Source: Roseburia_C sp051879315 (GTDB lineage Bacteria; Bacillota; Clostridia; Lachnospirales; Lachnospiraceae). Taken from it: DNA of 58,663 bases. The translations under genes were made by a program, and so were the position numbers. The notes under the pieces are model-generated. The model saw only the letters and a list, made by a program, of their open reading frames with translations. It had not been told where the DNA came from and searched no databases. The stretch spans positions 1-58,663 of the forward strand of contig JBJELW010000075.1 of the NCBI GenBank assembly GCA_051879315.1. Reading direction: 5' to 3'. Positions 9,301 through 15,594 of this stretch are shown piece after piece. The number at the start of each line of letters is the position of its first letter. Positions within the stretch are counted from its first letter, which is position 1.

Positions 9301-10733
9301 TGGCAGAAATGTTTGCCAAGGCACTGGGTATGGAACGAGTAGGCGTGAAGGAAGACTTCTTTGCATTGGGCGGAACATCCCTGACGGCCTCTAAGATTGC
9401 CATGAAGGCAATGCTGGAGAATCTACCCATCGCTTATGCAGATATCTTTGACAATCCCACGGTGGAGAAGCTGGAGCAGTTCGTACTGTCCAAGCAGGGA
9501 CAGACAGCGCAGGCACCGGAAAATGCAGAGAATGCGGAGCCGGAGGTGGAAGCCACCGGTATGGAAAAGGCTCTTTCCCACAATAACATCCCTTTCGTGG
9601 ATGAGGTGAAAGCGGAGGAGATGGGAAATGTACTTTTGACCGGAGCCACCGGATTCCTGGGCATCCATGTGCTGAAGGCATTGCTGGAAGATACTGACAG
9701 TACTGTGTACTGTCTCATCCGCAAGGGTAAGTCAGCCAATGTGGAAGTGCGACTAAAGAGCATGCTGGTTTACTATTTCAGCGATTCCATGGAGGAACTG
9801 TTTGGAAAACGGATTCAGGTGATTGAAGGCGATATCACCGATGCAGCCCGTGTGAAAGAACTGGATCAGTATGATTTTCACACTGTGATCAACTGTGCAG
9901 CCTGTGTGAAACATTTTGTCAATGATGATATCTTAGATCGGATCAATGTCCATGGAGTGGAGAACTTAATTGCCTTTTGTGCCCGGACGGAGAGAAGGCT
10001 GGTGCAGATATCCACAGTCAGCGTGGCAGGGGATAATGTGAATGATAAGTTCCCGGAGGAAAGGACGATTCACGAGAATGAACTTTTCTTTGGGCAGGAA
10101 CTGGAAAGCAATAAATATGTATACACGAAGTTTCTTGCAGAAAAGGCAGTGCTGGAGGCAGTGGCGGAAGGAAAACTGGATGGAAAGATCATCCGGGTAG
10201 GAAATCTGATGAGCCGTCACAGCGACGGAGAGTTCCAGATTAATTTTGTAACCAACGGATTTATGCGTATCCTGCGGGGTTATGCGGCAATCGGAAAATT
10301 TCCGGTATCCGGCATGGATGAGTCAGAGGAGTTTTCACCCATTGACTGTACGGCAGAAGCCATCGTGCGGCTCAGCGGAACCAACAGTGAATTTACGGTA
10401 TTCCATGCCTGCAACAGTCACCGGGTGCAGATGGGAGATGTCATCGAAGCCATGAACCACTGCGGACTAAAGATTGAGGTGGTGACAGATGAGGAGTTTG
10501 CAAAGGGACTCACGGAGGCACTTGCAGATGAGCAGACCAATATGCTGGTTTCCGGACTCATCAGCTACCTTTCTTCGGACAGTCAGAACACAGTGAAGTA
10601 TATCGATTATGACAACCGTTTTACCATCAAGATTTTGTACCGACTGGGTTACAAGTGGCCCATCACTGACGGAAAGTATCTGGGAAATGCCTTCATGGCA
10701 TTAAAGACGCTGGGATTTTTTGACGGGAAATAG
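3378..10733 (+). CDS. nonribosomal peptide synthetase, C-A-T-C-A-T-R
   Basis: A 2451-residue two-module synthetase. Module 1 has a condensation domain (about 22-440, HHIICDG near 150), an adenylation domain (about 460-960, YTSGSTGRPKG near 600, GYGPTE near 744) and a carrier domain (about 965-1030, serine in GLTSMG near 985). Module 2 has C (about 1035-1460, HHIICDG near 1157), A (about 1475-1970, YTSGSTGTPKG near 1612) and T (about 1985-2060, serine in GGTSL near 2000). A thioester reductase follows (about 2080-2451, TGATGFLG and the YVYTK active site). The peptide should leave as an aldehyde or alcohol. By eye the specificity residues are D F M L Y V G I G K and D F M S Y F G I S K. I cannot assign substrates, though D235 says alpha-amino acids. 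The leading C domain suggests N-acylation. Gut clostridial enzymes of this layout make dipeptide aldehydes that cyclise to pyrazinones. Confidence 0.95.
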   Translation: MNNLESFEQSVEESRDKAALLDDYPLTQTQIGIFVECQTHPGTTIYNIPYLFKISDKVDTERLKTAVEKTIDAHPYVKITLFQDDMGEVRAKRNDSDKPVVEIISCEHIPANQEMVQPYELLGDRLYRTRIYQTGDGNYLFMDFHHIICDGASEKIIIRDMNRAYEGEMLETESYTGFEIALDEEKLRKTDAYEKAKNYYDSIFEGIDSNFLPPKDGNASVDVPGEINYVSGISVEEVKAYCQKNDITLNAFFNGVFAVVLSKYNYRDEAVYTTIYHGRKDARMKDSVSMLVKTLPVYCKIDGSLKIVDMLKTIKDHIFDSRANDLYSFGEISRAYNLPADIMFAYQGEGFVFDTIAGEKAEPCSVSLDTVKSPIAVELMIRQGKIILTAEYRNDMYAKETISGMLDCMDKVTEEFLCKTYIKDVSMLCDKAREQMERFNDTDFPVTEVPVHRLFERQAELHAPETAVIAAGEKLTYKELNDRANRLAQALVQSGLTIGESVGIILPRIVDVPVAEYGIFKAGGAFLTMLPDYPDDRISYCLEDAGSRFVVTTKEIKEQKKELFSKGNYTVVTVEDFAEGADTENLKLEVPVDSLAYIIYTSGSTGRPKGVMIEHRNLCNFVNDNPKNHETAHLVHYGKTALAVASISFDFSLMEMHVPLCNGRSVCIATEEEIYSPLSLLKLIEENHVDAILGTPSFISNFVDMVQDSEVLRQIRLYDVGAEAFPEKLYEKLHTLSPEAIIINGYGPTETTIGGIAKVMDGTGNVTIGTPAGNYKAYICDKCGKILPAGARGEMVICGAGVGRGYVNLPEKTKEVFITLNGRKAYRSGDLARYNQEGEIEFFGRLDNQVKLRGLRVELDEISNVMSTYPSVTNAIVLVKGEGQQQFLCGYYVAEKEIDHADLIEHMKKSLAPYMIPSVLIPLDVIPLTSNGKINKKALPEPERKAEEIVAPQNEIQQKIFDCIAEVIGNREFGITTDIYEAGLTSMGAIRLNVLLARAFDVVVRNQDLKENDTIEKLEKFVAGAGKAEAYEVYPDYPLTQTQNGIFVECVANAGTTIYNIPSLFRLGDGVDVEKLKAAVEKTIDAHPYVKTKLFFNGEGEVRAARNDNEDPKVDIISCARIPGNEELVRPFKLMDSSLYRAKIYQTNDGNYLFLDFHHIICDGVSEDIIIGDINRAYDGETLQTENYTGFEVALDEEKLRKTEAYDKAKKYYDSIFEGVDANFLPPKDGNASVEVPGEARFVSGFPVEEIKAYCKKNDITLNAFFNGVLAVVLSKYNYRDEAVFTTIYNGRNDARLEDSVTMLVKTLPVYCKTEGSLKITDMLKAVKNQLFDSMANDLYSFGEISRAYNLPSDILFAYQGEDSESEIIAGENAEICEIRLDTAKAPLSIDVMIREGKITFAAEYRNDMYARETVLGMLACMNHVMEEFLSKTYIRDISMMCDAAREQMEHFNDTDCPVTEVPVHRLFERQVSLHAHETAVIADGKKLTYQELNNRANRLAQLLMQAGLTVGEAVGIILPRIVDVPVAEYGILKAGGAFLPMLPDYPDDRISYCLEDSGSRFVVTTKEIKEEKKELLSKGNYTILTVEELADAEDTENSTLEVPVDSLAYIIYTSGSTGTPKGVMIEHRNLCNFVDANPKNHETVNFVSYGKTALSVAAISFDFSLMEIHIPLCNGMAVCMANEEEIYNPLSLLRLIRENHVDVISGTPSFISNFVDIPLAEEVLRQVKMYDFGAEAFPEKLYEKLHKLSPEAVIVNGYGPTEATISCISKVMDGSGKVTIGTPAANVRAYICDLCGNILPAGARGELVICGAGVGRGYVKLPEKTAEVFITLDGRKAYRSGDLARYNQDGEIEFFGRLDNQVKLRGLRVELDEISNVMSTYPLVTHAIVLVKGEGQQQFLCGYYVAEKPIDKGALTEHMKRSLAPYMIPSVLIQLDTMPLTANGKINKKALPEPEFSTTDREYTPPESELQKKLAEMFAKALGMERVGVKEDFFALGGTSLTASKIAMKAMLENLPIAYADIFDNPTVEKLEQFVLSKQGQTAQAPENAENAEPEVEATGMEKALSHNNIPFVDEVKAEEMGNVLLTGATGFLGIHVLKALLEDTDSTVYCLIRKGKSANVEVRLKSMLVYYFSDSMEELFGKRIQVIEGDITDAARVKELDQYDFHTVINCAACVKHFVNDDILDRINVHGVENLIAFCARTERRLVQISTVSVAGDNVNDKFPEERTIHENELFFGQELESNKYVYTKFLAEKAVLEAVAEGKLDGKIIRVGNLMSRHSDGEFQINFVTNGFMRILRGYAAIGKFPVSGMDESEEFSPIDCTAEAIVRLSGTNSEFTVFHACNSHRVQMGDVIEAMNHCGLKIEVVTDEEFAKGLTEALADEQTNMLVSGLISYLSSDSQNTVKYIDYDNRFTIKILYRLGYKWPITDGKYLGNAFMALKTLGFFDGK
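3444..6205 (+). repeat. C-A didomain duplication, copy 1 (partner 6483-9244)
   Basis: The DNA for the first C and A domains matches that of the second module at a constant offset of 3039 bases. I checked the offset at both ends: GATTATCCGCTGACCCAGAC at 3444 versus 6483, and CTGCCGGA at 6192 versus 9231. There is thus no net insertion or deletion over about 2.76 kb. The carrier domains after each copy are not alike, so the duplicated block is C-A only. Confidence 0.8.
6483..9244 (+). repeat. C-A didomain duplication, copy 2
   Basis: Second copy of the block described at 3444-6205. Differences cluster at scattered third-codon positions and at a few adenylation pocket residues (for example TETTIGG in copy 1 versus TEATISC in copy 2). 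This suggests some divergence of substrate choice after duplication. Confidence 0.8.
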
Positions 10734-10772
10734 CATTCCGGGCCGGGAAGGCAAAAAGGAGTAAAAGAACGT

Positions 10773-12488
10773 ATGGAATTAATCCGAAACAGTAAGATCA
10801 TTGACAGGAAATTCAAAGAATTTTTTATTCCCACAATATTAACTGCCATGTCCAGTTCTTTTATTATTATGGCGGATAGTATTTTGGTAGGTAATATGCT
10901 GGGGGCGAATGAGTTGGCGGCTGTGAACTGTTGTATCCCGATCCAGCAGATATTTCTGACGGTTTCTGAGCTGCTGGGGCTGGGAGCTTCCACCGCCATC
11001 TCCGTTGCCAGAGGGAGGAGAGAAAACCAGAAAGCAAATCAGATATTTACTGCAGCAATGGTTTTGTTTGCGTTGTTTTCTCTGATCTTAGTGTTGCCAC
11101 AGGTATGTGCAACGTCTTTCTTTTGCGGACTGCTTACAATGGATCAGACATTGTATCCCATTGTATACGAATACTACAGTATTTTTATATGGTCAGCACC
11201 TTTTGCCATTTTTGTGCCGACCATGGAGTATATCATAAGGGCAGAAGGAAGACCTAAGATGGCTTCTTTCATTACGGTTTTAGCAAATGTGATCAACGTA
11301 GTTTTGGATATCGTGTTCATGGGGCCGATGAAAATGGGAATCAGAGGCGCGGCACTGGCATCGGTTGTTGGTTATGGCGTAGGCTTCCTCGTATCACTTT
11401 GTACCATTCTTTTGGGAAAAAGGACGTTACAATTGTGTTTCAAAGCACTCTGGAGTCGCAGCCTGGAGATTATGAAAACCGGTATGCCTGCTGCCATGGG
11501 AGTGGGACTGATAGCGATTAAGATTTTCTGCCTGAACTATATTGTGATGGCTACCGCAGGAAATAATGGTATGGTTGCTTTTTCCATCTGCCTAGAGACA
11601 TTGACTCTATGCTCTATGTTCATAACGGCTTCGGCCCAGACCATGATGCCCATTCTTGGAATTTATTATGGGGAGAAGGATTGGAAGGGAGTACGTATGG
11701 TTTTGAAGAGAACCTTTCGTGTCATGATCATATGTGCCGGGCTGTTAACCCTTTTCCTGGAAGCTGCACCGGGAGCAATTCTATTTCTGTATGGTGTGAA
11801 AGAGGCAGAAGCAGTGGCACTGGCCGTGCCTGCTCTCAGGATTTATGCAATCAGTCTGGTTGGAGTGTCGGTGTCCTTTTTGATGATGTACTATTATATG
11901 ACAATAGAGAAAGAGAAGCTGGCAAATATTATTTCGATTATCAATGGAGTGGTGATTATTATTCCCTGTGCCTATGTGCTGTCGAAAGTCATGGGAATCA
12001 CCGGTGTCTGGATTTCATTTCCGATTGCAGAACTGCTTACGGTACTCTATATTTTGTTTGTTGCAAAGGGGAAAATCAGCAATGTATACCAGATTGGTGA
12101 TGAAGAATCTGCCATACTGGATATTTCTCTTCCCGGCAAAGAAGATATGGGGGCAAAAACATCCAAACAGGTCATGGATTTTCTTGAGGAACACGGTGTG
12201 GAGCGAAAGCTTTCCAACAAGATCGGGATTGCCATAGAAGAAATGGTGGAAAACATATACCGGTATTCCGGTGAAAAGAAGGTGTATGTCGATTTGCGTC
12301 TTGCAGCAAATACGGAGGATGTAGTCCTTTCCTTCTGCGATGACGGAGTGGAATTTGACCCGACAACCTATCAGCCGGAGGAAAAAGAAGTGTATGCCAT
12401 TGACAATATTATGATGTTAAAGGCGGTCAGTAAGAAAATGGAGTATCAGAGAGTCATTGGTTTAAATAAGACAACGGTTTACTTTTAA
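10773..12488 (+). CDS. MATE-family exporter fused to an RsbW-like HATPase domain
   Basis: 571 residues. Residues about 1-445 form a MATE-type multidrug/metabolite exporter: the N-terminal KFKEFFIPTILTAMSSSF segment, about twelve hydrophobic helices, and the GLGASTAISVARGRRE loop. Residues about 465-571 are a cytoplasmic GHKL ATPase domain like anti-sigma kinases, with N box EEMVENIYRYS and G1 box CDDGVEFDP. The G2 glycine lid is degenerate (AIDNIMML in place of GGLGL), so ATP binding may be kept while kinase activity is uncertain. It follows the NRPS by 39 bases with AAAAAGGAG as ribosome site and is the obvious product exporter. Fusing transporter and partner-switching kinase suggests that export is gated by, or reports to, the STAS protein of the operon. 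A sequencing frameshift joining two genes is unlikely because the frame is continuous. Confidence 0.9.
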   Translation: MELIRNSKIIDRKFKEFFIPTILTAMSSSFIIMADSILVGNMLGANELAAVNCCIPIQQIFLTVSELLGLGASTAISVARGRRENQKANQIFTAAMVLFALFSLILVLPQVCATSFFCGLLTMDQTLYPIVYEYYSIFIWSAPFAIFVPTMEYIIRAEGRPKMASFITVLANVINVVLDIVFMGPMKMGIRGAALASVVGYGVGFLVSLCTILLGKRTLQLCFKALWSRSLEIMKTGMPAAMGVGLIAIKIFCLNYIVMATAGNNGMVAFSICLETLTLCSMFITASAQTMMPILGIYYGEKDWKGVRMVLKRTFRVMIICAGLLTLFLEAAPGAILFLYGVKEAEAVALAVPALRIYAISLVGVSVSFLMMYYYMTIEKEKLANIISIINGVVIIIPCAYVLSKVMGITGVWISFPIAELLTVLYILFVAKGKISNVYQIGDEESAILDISLPGKEDMGAKTSKQVMDFLEEHGVERKLSNKIGIAIEEMVENIYRYSGEKKVYVDLRLAANTEDVVLSFCDDGVEFDPTTYQPEEKEVYAIDNIMMLKAVSKKMEYQRVIGLNKTTVYF

Positions 12489-12510
12489 TAAAAATACAAA
12501 AGGAGCACAT

Positions 12511-13569
12511 ATGATTAGTAAAGATAATATGATACTGGAACAGTATCGGGAGAATAAGGATACATTTGAGCAATTGGGCAACATCGTCCAGGGGATTCTG
12601 GAAAAGCTGGTAAAAGATGCAGGAATACGGGTGATGACCGTGGAACACCGGGTGAAAAAGGAGCAGAGTCTGGTGGGAAAACTGTACCGGAAAGGGGACA
12701 AATACCAGCGTCTGGAGGACATTACGGATATTCTGGGCAACCGGGTGGTTTGTTATTTTTCTGATGATGTGGATGTCATCGGCAGTCTGGTGGAGCAGAA
12801 TTTTGTGGTGGACCGGGAGAACTCCGTGGACAAGCGGAAGCTGATGCAGGCCAATTCCTTTGGCTATCTGTCCCTTCATTATGTCTGTTCACTGCCTGCG
12901 GATGCAGGGTATCCGGAGGAAGTCTGCGGGAGACGATTTGAGATTCAGATCCGTACCATTCTCCAGCATGTATGGGATGCCATTAATCATGACATGGGCT
13001 ATAAGGGAGATTTCGGCATGCCCCGGATGGTCACCAGACAGTTTGCAAGGCTGGCCGGCTTGTTTGAAATTGTGGACGAAGAATTTATGCGTGTCCGGGA
13101 TAACATGAACACCTATACGGAGCAGACCAGGGAGAAGATCATCCATAACGGAGCAGAGGATGTTTTAATTGACATGGTATCCCTGAAGGAATATATGCTC
13201 CGCAATCAGAAGATGGGAGAATTTTTGCAGAAAATTGCAGATATTGAGAATTCGGAAATCTGTCAGATCAATCCGGAAAGTTATCTGCTGCAGCTGAAAT
13301 GGCTGAATATCAATACCATTGGAGACCTGCAGAAAATGTTGGATGAGAATGAGGAACTGGCTTTGCGGATTGCCAGAGACAGCCTTTCCGGTACGGAGAT
13401 CGATATTATATCCTCCAATGTGGCACTGCGGTTCCTTTGCCGGGCAAGGCTTGTGACTGGTGGATATAGTGCGCAGCAGGCAGCGGAATTTCTGGCATTG
13501 ACAGTGGATAAGAAGGAGCGGGCTCAGAGACAGGCTGAAAAATTATTCCAGACATACGGGGTATCATAG
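12511..13569 (+). CDS. RelA/SpoT-domain nucleotide pyrophosphokinase
   Basis: A 352-residue protein with a RelA/SpoT synthetase domain (about 25-200) and no HD hydrolase, TGS or ACT domain, so a small alarmone synthetase type. Visible motifs are EHRVKKEQSLVGKL, DITDILGNRVV, NSFGYLSLHYV and FEIQIRTILQHVWDAINHD. The last differs from the usual ...WA..EH ending. Residues 210-352 are a helical region I do not recognise. AAAGGAGCACAT precedes the ATG. It lies 22 bases after the exporter and 4 bases before the phosphatase, firmly inside the operon. The likely reaction is pyrophosphate transfer from ATP to GDP/GTP. Relatives also include toxic synthetases, so the product needs testing. Confidence 0.82.
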   Translation: MISKDNMILEQYRENKDTFEQLGNIVQGILEKLVKDAGIRVMTVEHRVKKEQSLVGKLYRKGDKYQRLEDITDILGNRVVCYFSDDVDVIGSLVEQNFVVDRENSVDKRKLMQANSFGYLSLHYVCSLPADAGYPEEVCGRRFEIQIRTILQHVWDAINHDMGYKGDFGMPRMVTRQFARLAGLFEIVDEEFMRVRDNMNTYTEQTREKIIHNGAEDVLIDMVSLKEYMLRNQKMGEFLQKIADIENSEICQINPESYLLQLKWLNINTIGDLQKMLDENEELALRIARDSLSGTEIDIISSNVALRFLCRARLVTGGYSAQQAAEFLALTVDKKERAQRQAEKLFQTYGVS

Positions 13570-13573
13570 AAAT

Positions 13574-15187
13574 ATGAGAAAAGAGACCACATCCAAAAAA
13601 AGAAGATTAGGACTGAAGCGAAAGATTCTGATCAGTATGATTCTGTTTACCATTGTTTTATGTTCTGCTTCCTGTCGAATTGGGTATAATCAATATCATC
13701 GTACGATTAGCAAGCTTTATAACAGAAGTGCCTACATCGTAGGAGAAATGATACTGAATGAGGTTGACCACGACAAGATTGCAGAGTATGCCACAACCTG
13801 GACAGAGGATTCATACTATCATGGGATGGCAGACTATCTGAAGCGGGTGGAAGAAACATCGGGGGCAGCCTATATTTATATTGTGATTCCGGCAGAAGAT
13901 AACACCATGCGCTATATCTATGATTCCTCGGGGTTAAGCATGGGTGATTATGATCCGGTGGCTTTGAACTATGAGGATTTGACGTACATATACGAAAGTG
14001 GGGAGCGCATCGAGGAGAATTATTTTGTGCGCCATAGTGAAAAGTACGGGTATCTGACCTCGGCTATTCTTCCGGTAAAGGACAGCAGCGGTGCCACCGT
14101 GGCCCTGCTGTTTGTAGATTTCAATATGGAGCTGATCGTCAGCAAGCTGGTGGGATATGTCTTAAAAGTATTGGCCATTTCCGGTGTTATATTTGTCGTA
14201 TTCATCTTCTGTTACTGGTATTTTATGAAAAAATGGGTGATTCACCCTATCCAGATCATCAAGCAGAATGCCTATGAATTTGAAAAGAGTGATGCACAGC
14301 TCACCGATACCTTAGAACAGGTACAGACAGGAGATGAGTTGCAGGATCTGGCAGAGACCATCTCCTCCATGGAGCATGCCATTGTCCGTTACATCGATCA
14401 TATCAAGCGTGTGACTGCCGAGAAAGAGCGAATCAGCGCAGAACTGAATGTGGCAACACAGATTCAGGCGGATATGCTTCCCAGAATATTCCCGCCCTTT
14501 CCGGATCGAAAGGAGTTTGATATCTATGCCACCATGACACCGGCAAAGGAGGTGGGCGGAGATTTCTATGACTTCTTTTTGGTGGATGAGGATCATCTGG
14601 CTCTGGTGATGGCAGATGTGTCCGGCAAGGGGGTTCCGGCGGCACTTTTCATGGTGATTGCCAAGACCCTGATTAAGAACCGGACCCAGATGGGGGGAGG
14701 TCCCGCAGAGATTCTGGGCGCGGTGAACGAACAGCTGTGTGAGGGAAATGAGGCGGAGCTGTTTGTCACCGTGTGGCTGGCCATTCTGGAAATCTCCTCC
14801 GGGAAGGGCGTTGCGGCAAATGCAGGGCATGAGCATCCGGTGATCCGCAGGGCTTCCGACGGATTTGAACTGGTGAAATACCGCCATTCTCCGGCGGTGG
14901 CTGCCATGGAAGGCATCCGGTTCCGGGAGCATGAGTTTGAGTTACATCCCGGGGATTGTCTGTATGTCTATACCGATGGAGTTCCGGAGGCCACAAACAG
15001 CCGTGAGGAACTGTTTGGAACAGACCGGATGTTAGCAGCACTGAACCGGAACCCCTTGGAATCACCTGAGGAGATACTTTCTGCTGTGAAGGAGGAAATT
15101 GACAGCTTTGTGGGGGATGCGCCGCAGTTTGACGATATCACCATGCTGTGTCTGAACTATTATGGAAAGGATGGAAAGTGCCAATGA
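13574..15187 (+). CDS. membrane sensor serine phosphatase (SpoIIE/RsbU-type PP2C)
   Basis: 537 residues. A basic N-terminus and first membrane helix (about 17-36) are followed by an extracytoplasmic sensor region (about 38-190, Cache-like), a second helix (about 194-216), a HAMP segment (about 217-275), a linker helix with ATQIQADMLP, and a SpoIIE-type PP2C phosphatase (about 315-537). Metal-binding motifs are visible: EVGGDFYDFF, MADVSGKGVPAALFM, YTDGVPEA and FDDITMLCL. Known relatives dephosphorylate STAS antagonists, so the expected substrate is the STAS protein that heads the operon. It overlaps the next gene by four bases (ATGA). Confidence 0.92.
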   Translation: MRKETTSKKRRLGLKRKILISMILFTIVLCSASCRIGYNQYHRTISKLYNRSAYIVGEMILNEVDHDKIAEYATTWTEDSYYHGMADYLKRVEETSGAAYIYIVIPAEDNTMRYIYDSSGLSMGDYDPVALNYEDLTYIYESGERIEENYFVRHSEKYGYLTSAILPVKDSSGATVALLFVDFNMELIVSKLVGYVLKVLAISGVIFVVFIFCYWYFMKKWVIHPIQIIKQNAYEFEKSDAQLTDTLEQVQTGDELQDLAETISSMEHAIVRYIDHIKRVTAEKERISAELNVATQIQADMLPRIFPPFPDRKEFDIYATMTPAKEVGGDFYDFFLVDEDHLALVMADVSGKGVPAALFMVIAKTLIKNRTQMGGGPAEILGAVNEQLCEGNEAELFVTVWLAILEISSGKGVAANAGHEHPVIRRASDGFELVKYRHSPAVAAMEGIRFREHEFELHPGDCLYVYTDGVPEATNSREELFGTDRMLAALNRNPLESPEEILSAVKEEIDSFVGDAPQFDDITMLCLNYYGKDGKCQ

Positions 15188-15594
15188 TTGAATGGAACAT
15201 TGAGGCAAAAACAGAGCATCTGGATGAAGTTCTTGGACTGATCAGCCGGCATTTGCAGCAGCGTAACTGTCCCATAAAGATACAGATGCAGATAGAGGTG
15301 GCGGTGGAGGAGATATTTGTAAACATTGCCCAATATGCCTACGATAGGGAGAACGGTATGGTCACTATCCGGGTGGAGGATCAGGAGGCTCCACCGGCGG
15401 TGGTCATCACCTTTCTGGATCAGGGAACGCCCTACAATCCTCTGGAAAAGGAGGATCCGGATGTGACACTGTCCGCAGAGGAGCGTCAGATTGGGGGATT
15501 GGGCATTTTTCTGGTGAAAAAGACCATGGATCAGGTGGATTACCGGTATGAAAACGGACAGAATAGACTGAGCATCCGAAAAGTGTTCTCATAA
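15184..15594 (+). CDS. RsbW/SpoIIAB-like anti-sigma serine kinase
   Basis: A 136-residue GHKL ATPase. It has N box EIFVNIAQYAY, G1 box FLDQGTPYNPL and a complete glycine lid IGGLGIFLVKK. The ATG at 15184 overlaps the stop of the phosphatase (ATGA), which is more convincing than an upstream in-frame ATG at 15148 inside that gene. Members of this family phosphorylate STAS partners and bind sigma factors or other targets. No sigma factor gene is adjacent, so the target lies elsewhere or is not a sigma factor. It is the last gene of the operon; the neighbour begins at the next base on the other strand and I see no terminator between them. Confidence 0.88.
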   Translation: MIEWNIEAKTEHLDEVLGLISRHLQQRNCPIKIQMQIEVAVEEIFVNIAQYAYDRENGMVTIRVEDQEAPPAVVITFLDQGTPYNPLEKEDPDVTLSAEERQIGGLGIFLVKKTMDQVDYRYENGQNRLSIRKVFS

